Below are positions 50,233 to 58,569 of a DNA stretch of 64,000 nt, piece by piece (the first letter of the stretch is position 1; the number at the start of each line of letters is the position of its first letter). Source of the stretch: JALZKA01 sp963725035. GTDB taxonomy: Bacteria; Actinomycetota; Thermoleophilia; Solirubrobacterales; 70-9. The translations under genes and the position numbers were made by a program. The notes under the pieces were generated by a model, which saw nothing but the letters and a program-made list of their open reading frames with translations, searched no databases and was not told the DNA's origin. The stretch lies in contig CAVRWX010000002.1 in NCBI GenBank assembly GCA_963725035.1, forward strand, positions 35,234 through 99,233, given 5' to 3'.

Positions 50233-52297
50233 GTGGGTAGGGGTTCGATGCGCTTGTTTGCCTCGGCTTTTGGCGTACTCCTTTTCGCGTTCGGGGTGTT
50301 CGCGGGGTCCGCGCAAGCTGCGAAGCCCAAGATCAACGTTTCCTACGGAGTTGACGAACACCAGGTCGACGCCACCGGCACGATCGGCAAGGGCAAGCTC
50401 CAAGGAGCGCCGCCGAGAAAGCGCTGGCGAGCGATCCTGCTGGAGGATTCGGCCGACGATGGCACCTGGGCTCCTGTCGACTCAGCAAAGCTCGCCCAAG
50501 GCAAGAACTTCGCGCTCCGCTGGTCAGCACCTGACTCGCTCGACTCTGCGTCGGTACGAATCAAGCTCAAAGCTGGAAAGAAGTCGATCCAGAGCCAAGC
50601 GGAGCGTCTTAGTTTCGGGACCGATCCGGGGGATCCCATCGTCGACGCGGTCGATCCCGCAGACGTGGTTTCGCTACCGACGGTCTCGGATCCGACTCTG
50701 CGCCTGGCCGGCAGCCAGAACCTCGAGCCTGGTCAGTTCCTGGCGGCTCCGCCAGAGGGAAACACCCCCGATGGCTTCCTTCTCAAGGTCGCAAGCTCAT
50801 CGGTCTCAGGCGATCAAACGCTGGTCGAGACCGAGCCCGCCTCCCTTTACGAAGCGGTGCCAACCGGACAGATCGCGGTCAACCTAGGTGACCTCAGCTC
50901 GGCCGAGCCATTGAACGCTGATGCGCGTGCCTTCTCCCAATCGATGCGCCAGGGCGACGACTCGGAGGCCAATGTCCCATTCTCTGAGCAGGTCTCTTGC
51001 ACCGGGGCTGGGCAGATGAGCCTCAGCGGCAGTCTCGACGCCTCGCTTGAGCCTGACCTCGATCTCGAATGGTCGAAGAGGTTCGGCATCCCACCCGTCG
51101 ACGATCGACCTGGCCCGCGCAACCGTTGACGCAACGCTAGTTGCCGACGCCCAGGCTTCTGTATCGGGCGCCGCCTCATGCGAGCTCTCAAAGCTGACTC
51201 TGTTTGAGCCCAGGTGGGTGGTAGTCGTCGCAGTCGGCCCGGTCCCGGTACCCATTGAGGTCGCTATCCCGATCAACGTCTCTGCTTCCGCGGAGGTTTC
51301 GGGCTCGGTTTCGGTTTCAGCCAACGCATCGATGGGGGGCTCCGTCGGAATCGAGTATGAGGACGGCGACGTCTCAGGGATCAGCGAGTTTTCACATCTC
51401 GCCACCGTTAACCATTCGGTCAACGCTGAAGCCTCGGCCGAAGCGCGGATCGGTCCCGACATCACGGTAAAGGCGGGGTGGGGTGTGCCCGTGCTTGGTG
51501 AGCTTGCCGCTACTGCCGGTCTCGACGTCTATTCAGGACTTCGCCTCACCTACGTGCTCAACCGAAGCCCTCGCGGCAAGCTCTGCGTTCCCGTCCACGC
51601 GGAGGGAAGGCTCGTCTTCTCGATCCCTGTCATCGATGACATCACCGTCGGGCCGGAGACGATCATCGACGAAGAAGTCATCTGTGTGGAGTTCCCAGAT
51701 GGAGAACTCGAGTGGTCGGGCACTTACTCCGGCAACTTCACTGCAGAGGAGACGACTGTGGAACCGGGATGGACCATTGTCGAGACATGGACCGGGAACT
51801 GGCAACAAGCAGTGGACGGGACCTCTCCTGACGGCCTTACACCAGAGGACGACTTTTCCCTCGTTCCTGCCAGTAGCGAATGGACCTACGATCAGTCACG
51901 CTTTAGCGACGTACCCTGCGTTACCTATGGGCCACGCGAAGTCGGGTCGAATCCGGACAGCCGGATCTTTCTAAGGCTTGTGCCTGACGGCTACCAGATA
52001 TACGGAGGGGGCGGCACAGGGCAGACCACCTTCATCTCTCGGCCCTGCACCGGAGAAGAAACCCTAACTGATGAAGGCGAAACCACTTACGGCAACGGGG
52101 GTCTGGGTTGCTTTCCCGAGTTCGAAACTCAGCCCATGCCGGCCGCTGTGGACGGTGTGTTGACGCTTTCAGGAACACTCTCCGGTGGTGCCGATTGCTT
52201 GTTTATGTTCGAAGACACCAGCGCCAGCGAAAGGACCTGGAACCTGACCGTGAGTTGCGTTGGCGGAGGCGTTCCCACTAGCAACTGGAAGTGCTGA
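50233..52297 (+). pseudogene. Large secreted beta-rich protein, one frameshift
   Basis: About 688 residues in two frames. From GTG 50233 (GGGAGGA upstream) a signal peptide reads MRLFASAFGVLLFAFGVFAG then SAQA, followed by KPKINVSYGVDEHQVDATGT and Ser-rich beta segments to SLDASLEPDLDLEWS near 51,075. The sense resumes by 51,105 in another frame as IDLARATVDATLVADAQASV, continues SAEVSGSVSVSANASMGGSV and RLTYVLNRSPRGKLCVPVHA, and ends PTSNWKC at 52297. It contains several Cys (about ten), suggesting disulfides outside the cell. I do not recognise the family; similar proteins are typical of actinobacterial secretomes. Confidence 0.55.
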
Positions 52298-52313
52298 CGA
52301 GATGATGCGGTAA

Positions 52314-52378
52314 TGACGGAGGAGGGACTTGAACCCCCGACACGCGGACTATGATCGCTTCGCGCTGAACTATCTGTC
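52314..52378 (-). tRNA. Degenerate tRNA (Met/Ile2-like, CAT loop)
   Basis: On the minus strand the T-arm GGGGG / TTCAAGT / CCCTC, the variable loop and the acceptor 3' strand CTCCGTC with discriminator A are intact, and CATAGTCCG corresponds to the anticodon loop and stem 3' side. The 5' half is badly paired: the D-arm is only hinted at (TAGTTCAGCGCGAAGC) and the anticodon stem 5' strand does not match. It is most likely a dead tRNA or a 3'-half relic like the tRNA-Ala copies. Confidence 0.4.
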
Positions 52379-52539
52379 AGCGAATGCTTGAGGCGCTCAT
52401 AGCTTTCCAGCGTCGCGAGCCGCCTTCGCCCGGCATTTTCCCGACCGCCGACTGCATCATCTGGTGCCGCCTGTAGCAGTGTTCTGCAATGCCCGCGCCC
52501 GGGGCTGCGAGCCCGGAGAGGCGCCAGCCACGTTAGGAG

Positions 52540-52565
52540 TGGTCCTTTCCATGCAAAGCACCTAA
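52540..52565. repeat. Palindrome family B copy
   Basis: GGTCCTTTCCATGC followed by AAAGCACCTAAG. Loop and right arm are identical to the type copy at 39165. It lies in the 420-bp gene-free stretch 52,298-52,720, together with the degenerate tRNA. Confidence 0.6.
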
Positions 52566-52720
52566 GTCTTTCCTGGCGCTAGAGCCGTCCGAAAGAGCGT
52601 CGTCGTCAAGGCGAACGGCGCCTTGATTGGACCCGAATGGGCACGAGGCGGTGTGTACGCAGCCGAGGGCGAGTCGGGACCGGAGTCCCCGATCGCCAGT
52701 GAGGGAGCCGAGAAGAGAGA

Positions 52721-52912
52721 TGGAGCTAGGCGGGCTCGAACCGCCGACCTCCTGATTGCGAAGCGGGGCGCCGTGGCATGACGCCGGGCCGCGGTTTTGG
52801 CTCTATCAAGCTGAAGGTCTCCCACTTGCTGCCATCGCAGTCCCGGACGGATAGCCGTGGATTAGCCGGGATGTCGTTGGATTTGGGCACCCGAACGCGT
52901 TTGGTGCCCAAT
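52721..52912 (-). repeat. tRNA-Ala 3'-half repeat, copy 7 (long variant)
   Basis: The tRNA half is identical to the intact gene, but the arm is 44 bp longer and unrelated for most of its length. The outer part keeps the scheme: GGAT-type motifs at 10-bp steps (CGGACGGAT, GTGGATTA, CGGGATGT, TTGGAT) and hairpin arms TTGGGCACC and GGTGCCCAAT. 192 bp. Conserved spacing with changed sequence argues that the phased sites matter. Confidence 0.82.
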
Positions 52913-52979
52913 GGAAGTCGGTGAGCGCGCCCTGTCTACTCGCGACGCGGTGGCTTGCTTGAACTCTGGGCTGGAGGCG

Positions 52980-54401
52980 TCAGCCGGGGCGGATGTTCTT
53001 GTTGTGGTGGAAGGCGTTGTCAGGGTCGTACTTGCCCTTGACCTCGGCGAGTCGCCGGTAGATCTGATCGCCGTAGGCCTCTCGAACCCGGCTGGAGTCG
53101 TCGTCGGAGTCGAGGAAGTTGACGTAGACGCCAGCGCGGTGCGGTTTGAGGGCTTGGAGGAACCGCCGCGCCCAAGCAGGCTCGGCCGCGGCGTGCTCGC
53201 TGGACTCGTCGGGGAGCCACACGGCGTCGATGCTCATGGTGTGGGCCGCGTCGCGACCGGCGTAGGCGGTGGCGTCGCGGGGGACTCGGGCGACGGCGCC
53301 CCCGATGTGGAACATCGCCGCGTACGACCGGGGCGAGCCGGCGGCGTAGGCGTGATCGGCGATGACGGCGATGGCGTCGTCGGAGAGGCCGGCGAGGTTC
53401 GTCGCCTTCCAGTAGTAGTGCCACCCGTGGGGGACGGTGTCGTCGAGGCCGCCCTGGAAGGCGACGTACGGCGAGGGTGCCAGCAGGTCGACGAGCGGCG
53501 TCCCGAACTGACGGAGGGCCCGCACCGCACGCTCGCCGTCTTCGACGGCGCCCGCGTAGCAGCAGGCGACGGCGATAGCCGGCCGCCAGTGCAGGTCATC
53601 GGGGATGCCCGGCAGCGGGGGGACGGTGCCGAGCCTGACGACGGTGCCGAGCTCGTCGGGCGCTTCGGCGACGAAGTCCCGGTAGAAGCGCAACACGTCG
53701 GCGGTGTCGTCGGCCGCCCAGAACACGGGCCCGGCCATCACGGCCGGGCCGAGGGGATGCAGGGCGAACCGGAACGAGGTGACGACGCCGAAGTTGCCGC
53801 CGCCACCTTGCAGCGCCCACAACAGATCGCGGTGTTCGTCGGTGGACGCCCGGACGATGTTGCCGTCGGCGGTGACCACCTCGGCGGCGAGCAGGTTGTC
53901 GACGGCGAGCCCGTGCTTGCGCATGAGGAAGCCGATGCCGCCACCGAGGGTCAGCCCGGCGACGCCGGTGTGGCTCACGATGCCTCCGGTGGTGGCCAGA
54001 CCGTGCGTCTGTGTCTCGTGGTCGACGTCGCCCCACAGAGCACCGCCCTGCACCCAAGCCGTGCGACCGGCCGGGTCGACCCACACGGACCGCATCGCCG
54101 AGAGGTCGATGACGATCCCGTCGTCGCACACCGAGGTGCCGGCCACGTTGTGGCCCCCGCCCCGTACGGCGATCTCCAGGTCGCGCTCGCGCGCGAAGTC
54201 CACGGCCGCGACCACATCGGCCACGCCCGTGCAGCGGGCGATGCAGGCCGGATGTCGGTCAACCGTGCCATTCCAGATCCCGCGGGCAGCGTCGTAGTCG
54301 GGGCTCGTCGGCAGCAGCAGCTCTCCGCGGAACGATCCGCCGAGCTCGTCGAACGCGGTCGTCCTCATGGGCGGTGCCTGTGGTGTCTGGATAGCGGTCA
54401 T
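52980..54401 (-). CDS. FAD-binding oxidoreductase of the BBE (berberine bridge enzyme-like) family
   Basis: 473 residues from ATG 54401. The PCMH FAD domain is at about 40-215: IAVRGGGHNVAGTSVCDDGI, with His84 in the usual covalent-FAD position, then VDPAGRTAWVQGGALWGDVD and GLTLGGGIGFLMRKHGLAVD. The second covalent Cys of bicovalent members is not evident. The C-terminal BBE motif is complete: YVNFLDSDDDSSRVREAYGD then KYDPDNAFHHNKNIRPG. Such enzymes oxidise alcohols, sugars or alkaloid-like compounds. Divergent from an HxlR regulator with a palindrome between them. Confidence 0.88.
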   Translation of the reverse strand: MTAIQTPQAPPMRTTAFDELGGSFRGELLLPTSPDYDAARGIWNGTVDRHPACIARCTGVADVVAAVDFARERDLEIAVRGGGHNVAGTSVCDDGIVIDLSAMRSVWVDPAGRTAWVQGGALWGDVDHETQTHGLATTGGIVSHTGVAGLTLGGGIGFLMRKHGLAVDNLLAAEVVTADGNIVRASTDEHRDLLWALQGGGGNFGVVTSFRFALHPLGPAVMAGPVFWAADDTADVLRFYRDFVAEAPDELGTVVRLGTVPPLPGIPDDLHWRPAIAVACCYAGAVEDGERAVRALRQFGTPLVDLLAPSPYVAFQGGLDDTVPHGWHYYWKATNLAGLSDDAIAVIADHAYAAGSPRSYAAMFHIGGAVARVPRDATAYAGRDAAHTMSIDAVWLPDESSEHAAAEPAWARRFLQALKPHRAGVYVNFLDSDDDSSRVREAYGDQIYRRLAEVKGKYDPDNAFHHNKNIRPG

Positions 54402-54469
54402 CTCGTCCTCTCGGTCGTGCTCGATGAACCAAACGTAGGCTTGCCGGCCCGGGCTGGCTAGTTCTACTT

Positions 54470-54487
54470 TCGAACCAACCGGTTCGA
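54470..54487. promoter_or_regulatory. Operator-like palindrome between the BBE oxidoreductase and HxlR genes
   Basis: Perfect 7-bp arms TCGAACC (54470-54476) and GGTTCGA (54481-54487) around a 4-bp centre. It lies 69 bp from the oxidoreductase start and 43 bp from the HxlR start, where a dimeric winged-helix regulator would control both. Binding is inferred from position and symmetry. Confidence 0.55.
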
Positions 54488-54529
54488 GTTGCAGACCTAC
54501 GGCCGATCCACGGCTAGCATGGTGGCGCG

Positions 54530-55288
54530 ATGCGCAGCTACGCGCAGTACTGCCCGGTTGCCAAGGCCAGCGAGATCCTCGGCGATCGTTGGACGCTTCT
54601 GATCGTGCGCGAGATGCTCGGCGGCGCGAGCGGCTTCAACGAGCTGCAACGGGGCCTCCCGGGGATCTCGCGCTCGGTCCTCATCGACCGCATGCGCGCG
54701 CTCGAGCGGGCCGAGGTCATCGAGCGCAGGACGGGCCCCAAAGGCCGCACTCTCGAGTATCGCCTAACGCCCGCCGGCCATGACCTGCAGCCGGTTGTGC
54801 AGGCGATCGGCGAGTGGGGGGTGACTTGGTCGTTCACCGATCCCCGCCCCGAGGAGCTCGACCCCGACCTGTTGATCGTCTGGATGGCCCGGCACGTCGA
54901 TCGCGAGCAGCTTCCGGCGGACCGCACCGTGGTTCAGTTCGACTTCCGCGACCCCAAGCGGCGCTACTGGATGGTGCTCGAGCCCTCCGAGGTCTCGGTC
55001 TGCCTCCAGCATCCCGGGTTCGACGTCGATCTCGAGGTTAAGGTCGACACCGCCACCCTCTACAGCGTCTACCTGGGGCGGGCCGAGCTGGGCGGCGCGG
55101 TGCGGGCGGGCAAGCTGACGATGAGCGGCCCGAGGGCGCTCCAGCAGTCCTTCGGGCGCTGGTTCGCCTGGAGCGCGTTCGCCCCGGCCAGCCGCTTGGC
55201 GCAACAGCGCCGCACAGCCGCCTCACGCCTGGCCAGCCCTCATCGCGTACGAATCGCCGACGACGGCGATCCGGCCACCGCACCATAA
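54530..55288 (+). CDS. HxlR-type winged-helix regulator with C-terminal SCP2-like domain
   Basis: 252 residues from ATG 54530. The HxlR domain is at about 1-100: YCPVAKASEILGDRWTLLIV, REMLGGASGFNELQRGLPGI, SRSVLIDRMRALERAEVIER with Cys8 at the usual HxlR position. The remainder (DRTVVQFDFRDPKRRYWMVL, DVDLEVKVDTATLYSVYLGR) resembles the sterol-carrier-like ligand domain seen in longer members. It probably senses a small hydrophobic ligand or redox state and controls the divergent oxidoreductase gene. Confidence 0.85.
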   Translation: MRSYAQYCPVAKASEILGDRWTLLIVREMLGGASGFNELQRGLPGISRSVLIDRMRALERAEVIERRTGPKGRTLEYRLTPAGHDLQPVVQAIGEWGVTWSFTDPRPEELDPDLLIVWMARHVDREQLPADRTVVQFDFRDPKRRYWMVLEPSEVSVCLQHPGFDVDLEVKVDTATLYSVYLGRAELGGAVRAGKLTMSGPRALQQSFGRWFAWSAFAPASRLAQQRRTAASRLASPHRVRIADDGDPATAP

Positions 55289-55526
55289 TGGCCGCAACCG
55301 CCACGCATGCATCCGCACGCAAGCAGGTATCTCGGCCGACCGCCGCGTGCTGCTGCCTAGGACGACCTGCGGGCGTCTGACGTGCCGGCCGTCGCTCCTC
55401 CTGAGGGCGAGCGCACCAACTGAGTACGGGCCTCGTCCGGTGAGGCCGGGCGGCCGGTGACCAGGCTGGCATCGAATGGGTGACCTTGAGCGGGGTCAGG
55501 GACGTTCACCGTGCGGCGGACCGTTG

Positions 55527-55544
55527 CGCTTTCCACACAAAGCG
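55527..55544. repeat. Palindrome family B copy, short
   Basis: CGCTTT / CCACAC / AAAGCG: six-pair arms with a six-base loop. It abuts the left edge of the gene remnant at 55,545. The stretch 55,289-55,526 holds no gene I can support. Confidence 0.5.
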
Positions 55545-55862
55545 ATACCTCGCCGACGAGGAGCGGTCGCGAACGGAGCGCTTTCGCCGCTGGTTCGGCT
55601 TTGAGCCCGACGACCTTGACTTCAAGATCCTCTGGGGAATGGCGGATGCGGTCGAGCTCCAGTTCCTGCGGAAATACTTCGCCGATCAGGGATGGGCGAG
55701 TAACCGAGTAGTCAAGCGCGCGATCGAGAAGCTTCAAGCGGCGATGCGGCCCGCCAAGGAGGAACTCGATCGCCCGGAGCCGACGAACGCTGAGATCGCC
55801 CGGAGCTTTCTCTCCGAGGCATGTCCCGCAGAAAATCCCCGCCGGAGCAGGGGTTGTGAGAG
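55545..55862 (+). pseudogene. Gene remnant between palindrome B and repeat copy 8
   Basis: A protein-like reading of about 105 residues: YLADEERSRTERFRRWFGFE, DDLDFKILWGMADAVELQFL, RKYFADQGWASNRVVKRAIE, then EELDRPEPTNAEIARSFLSE. It is charged, helical and soluble; the family is not recognised. No start codon with a ribosome site lies between the palindrome and the first sensible residue, and at the other end the frame runs without a stop into the tRNA-Ala repeat (to 56067). Both ends therefore seem to have been replaced by repeats. Confidence 0.45.
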
Positions 55863-56009
55863 TGGAGCTAGGCGGGCTCGAACCGCCGACCTCCTGATTG
55901 CGAAGCGGGACGTTCTCAGGCACGAACAGGCGTCAAATACGGGATCCGATGTGTGTGGATGTGCGCGGATGTCTGCGGATATGGGCACCAGAACGCAACT
56001 GGTGCCCAA
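55863..56009 (-). repeat. tRNA-Ala 3'-half repeat, copy 8 (full length)
   Basis: tRNA half identical to the intact gene; decamers GTGTGTGGAT, GTGCGCGGAT, GTCTGCGGAT; hairpin arms ATGGGCACCAG and CTGGTGCCCAA. 147 bp. Confidence 0.87.
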
Positions 56010-56268
56010 CGGATCTGACCAGGTGAACTTCCGCGTTGTGAGGGACCGCCTAGGGGCTTCGGACTGATTAGCACCCCTCCGGACACTGCGGCGCCCGCGC
56101 ATGCCGTCTGAGCGCTGGCTGAGCTGCGGTCAAATCCAGTGCCGTAGGCGATGGTTCGCGGCGTGATGCTGTGGCGTTACGAGGAGTACGCACACGTTCA
56201 CGGCCGACACGCACTCGACAGCGACAATGTCAACTGCCGCGTCCGGGAGCCGCCCGGCGTGGGGCTTT

Positions 56269-57092
56269 TCACGCGACTCGCTGGTGCGGATCGACGACGA
56301 CGATGAGAAGGACGACCACAACTGCGCCGGCAGTCATCAGGAGACCCAGCAACGACGGATCCCGACCGACCGATGACTCAGTGGAGGGCTCGACCGGCCG
56401 GCGTCGGGGACGACATGCGACTCCGGGTGCATCGGCATTCATCACGACGGCAGTCCATTGTCCGAGCGCATGCTCCCGGGTCAGTTCCAACGTGCTCGCG
56501 GCGGCCCCTTCAGCCACACCATAGTCCCTGATCGGCGACGGTCGCGCGTCTTCGGTGTCGCTCACTTCGGTGCGAGGCAAACTCGAGCTCGCCGTCATCG
56601 AGAGCCGGCATCCAGCTCGAATCGTCGAAGAACGTGGTCAAACAGAACGTTCGAACGTAACGGACTCGCCGTCCGCGTCGGGCCCGATGCCGACGAAGTC
56701 GGCGCGTCCGCATCGACCGGAGTTCGGACATCACCCAAGCCTCGTCGGGAGCCCAAGATCGCCTCTTCGCCGAAGATCGATGTTCTCGGTGGTATTGCGT
56801 AGGTCGCGCTGTCGAGATGCTCTCGGTCTGAAGCGAAGTAGCCGTCGTCGTCACGCCCGAAGGCATAACGGGATCCAGAACGGAACAAGGCCGCCGATGA
56901 GCAAGGCCAGGCCGATAAGCCCAGCGAATGCTGGTAAAGACCATGCCGATGACCCGGCCAAAGGTCCAGTTGGACTGGTACCGAGGTGGCGTAGGCGTAC
57001 GTTCCGTTTGGCGCTTCCGGCTCGACGCTTGTCAATGCCAGCCACGGACCGGTAGACGAGGCGGTCTTAGGCGCATCGGCGTCGCGCAACAT
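56269..57092 (-). pseudogene. Decayed membrane-protein gene with several frameshifts
   Basis: Protein sense in three minus-strand frames forms one damaged gene. In order: PWLALTSVEPEAPNGTYAYA (about 57,050), a membrane segment WSLPAFAGLIGLALLIGGLV with PFWIPLCLRA, then REHLDSATYAI, TENIDLRRRGDLGLPTRLG, PTFVGIGPDADGESVTFERS, SLPRTEVSDTEDARPSPIRD, HALGQWTAVVMNADAPGV and a last helix LLGLLMTAGAVVVVLLIVVV. The order (outer beta part with a FVGIGP motif, then a final helix) matches a known group of actinobacterial membrane proteins of unknown function, in which the FVGIGP block is conserved. At least three frame changes are needed. Confidence 0.45.
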
Positions 57093-57271
57093 CCGGCCTT
57101 TCCGGCGGCGAGCTCTGATGATTTTCGATGCGACACGTGATCCGACTGTTGCGCTCCTGAGCAGCGGAGACGTTTAGCGCAGACATTCGAACATCGCGTG
57201 TAGACTGATGGGTGACGACAGGCGAACCGCCGGTTGTCGACACCCAACATCGGTCTAGAGCGGATGGGAGA

Positions 57272-57419
57272 TGGAGCTAGGCGGGCTCGAACCGCCGACC
57301 TCCTGATTGCGAAGCGGGGCGCTCTCAGGCACGGATAGGCGTGGGTTAGCGGCTTCGATGCCTGCGGATGTGCGCGGATGTACGCGGATATGGGCACCAG
57401 AACGGGCTTGGTGCCCAAT
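57272..57419 (-). repeat. tRNA-Ala 3'-half repeat, copy 9 (full length, nearest the tRNA)
   Basis: tRNA half identical to the intact gene; decamers GCCTGCGGAT, GTGCGCGGAT, GTACGCGGAT; hairpin arms ATGGGCACCAG and TTGGTGCCCAA. 148 bp. Under the insertion model this marks the outer end of the youngest unit. Confidence 0.88.
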
Positions 57420-57507
57420 CAAGATGGTGTGGCTGCCGCCGAACCAAGCGGCCACCTGGCTCTCTCGACGTAGGCTCAGTGATTGATCCCTCGAAAGGAA
57501 TTCGCTC

Positions 57508-58350
57508 GTGAGTCGACAAGAAGGTCTGGCTAATTACCGGTGCAGGGCGCGGTATGGGTACTGACATCGCCCGCGAAGCCTTGGCAGCCGGGCACGCGGT
57601 CGTAGCTACCGGGCGCAACACGGACGCCGTCACCGAGGCGATCGGTGAGCACGACGACTTGCTCGTCGTGCGCCTCGATGTCACAAGCGCCGAGGAGTCC
57701 GAAGCGGCAGTCGAGGCCGCTCTCGAGCGCTTCGGCAGCATCGACGTGCTCGTCAACAACGCCGGCAACTTCTTTGCGGGATTCTTCGAAGAGCTTTCCC
57801 CGAGCAGGTCGAGGCGCAAGTGCGAACGATCCTGTTCGGCACGATGACCGTGACGCGGGCAGCGCTGCCCACCATGCGCGCCCAGCGCTCGGGACAGGTC
57901 GTCGCGATCTCCTCGGTGGCCGGGCTGATCGGCCAGGAATTTTGTTCGGCCTACGCCGCCGCCAAGTTCGGCGTCGAGGGATTCGTAGAGTCGTTGGCCA
58001 CCGAGGTCGAGCAGTTCGGCATCGGTACGACGATCGTGGAGCCCGGGTTCTTCCGCACCGACCTACTGACGCCGGAGTCGACCACTTGGGCGGAGCTCTC
58101 CGTAGACGACTACGCCGAGCAAGCCGCTGCCACCAAAGAGGCTTGGCAGGGAATGAATGGCCAGCAGGGCGGCGATCCGGCAAAGCTCGCCACGGCACTC
58201 GTCGAGGTCGTTGGCTCGGAGAAGCCTCCCGCCCGCTGGGTCGCCGGAGCCGATGCGGTCGAGGCCGCCGAAGGCAAGGCGAGGACGCTTCTCGCGCAGG
58301 TCGATGCACATCGGGAACTCTCCAGTTCGCTCGCGTACGACGACGCTTGA
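57508..58350 (+). pseudogene. Short-chain dehydrogenase/reductase, two frameshifts
   Basis: The start is probably GTG 57508 (AAGGAA upstream): with one base removed near 57,514 the reading is MSDKKVWLITGAGRGMGTD, the TGxxxGxG cofactor motif. NNAG is present (SIDVLVNNAGNFFAGFFEEL). At about 57,800, in a run of four C, the frame changes and continues PEQVEAQVRTILFGTMTVTR, with the catalytic Ser (AISSVAGLIGQ) and YAAAKFGVEGF. The protein ends SSSLAYDDA at 58350. All catalytic residues are kept, and both lesions are single-base. The only gene of the unit next to the tRNA. NAD(P)-dependent oxidoreductase of unknown substrate. Confidence 0.72.
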
Positions 58351-58364
58351 GCCTCAACGAGGAG

Positions 58365-58437
58365 TGGAGCTAGGCGGGCTCGAACCGCCGACCTCCTGAT
58401 TGCGAACCAGGCGCTCTTCCAACTGAGCTATAGCCCC
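58365..58437 (-). tRNA. tRNA-Ala (anticodon CGC)
   Basis: 73 nt with a complete cloverleaf: acceptor GGGGCTA/TAGCTCC with the G3:U70 pair that identifies tRNA-Ala, D-arm GCTC/GAGC, anticodon stem CCTGG/TCAGG (one G-U pair) with loop TTCGCAA, T-arm GGCGG/CCGCC. Discriminator A; CCA is not encoded. Its last 42 nt, from the anticodon loop to the 3' end, recur in the nine repeats to the left, so it is the probable insertion target. Confidence 0.93.
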
Positions 58438-58569
58438 GAGTGGGTCCGGCCTCAGCCGGTCGAGTTAAGAGTAGGCGATGGGCGGCCTGTTGCAGGCACA
58501 TGGACAGTGGTCCACCAGAGCCCCTGCAACCTCAATGCCGCATGGATTCAGTCGATTTAACCTCTCCAC

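Larger units (their letters stand above)
16764..58437 (-). mobile_element. Tandem array of units bounded by tRNA-Ala 3'-half repeats, anchored at tRNA-Ala(CGC)
   Basis: Nine copies of one repeat (starts 16764, 21355, 39713, 43611, 48760, 49578, 52721, 55863, 57272) each contain all or most of the last 42 nt of the tRNA-Ala(CGC) gene found intact at 58365-58437. All nine lie on its 3' side and in its orientation. Between them are units of 0.8-18 kb with accessory genes. This is the layout left by successive site-specific insertions into the 3' half of one tRNA gene, each of which pushes the older half-site outwards. The two most damaged copies (16764, 21355) are the farthest from the tRNA, as that model predicts. 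No integrase or transposase is visible, so the mobilising enzyme is unknown; the array model is inference. Confidence 0.6.

Noticed and set aside
39713..57419. Protein-like readings through the repeats on the minus strand, with the recurring string RAPRFAIRRSAVRARLAP
   Set aside because: This string is the translation of the tRNA-Ala half and its arm. It recurs because the DNA recurs, has no start signals, and is a well-known type of false protein.
16830..57420. GGGCACC/GGTGCCC hairpins as rho-independent terminators
   Set aside because: No T-run follows on either strand, and each is fixed to a tRNA-Ala half whatever gene precedes it.
16764..58365. A resident integrase, transposase or phage gene
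   Set aside because: I looked for tyrosine and serine recombinase signatures, DDE transposases and phage structural genes on both strands and found none, so none is annotated despite the array.
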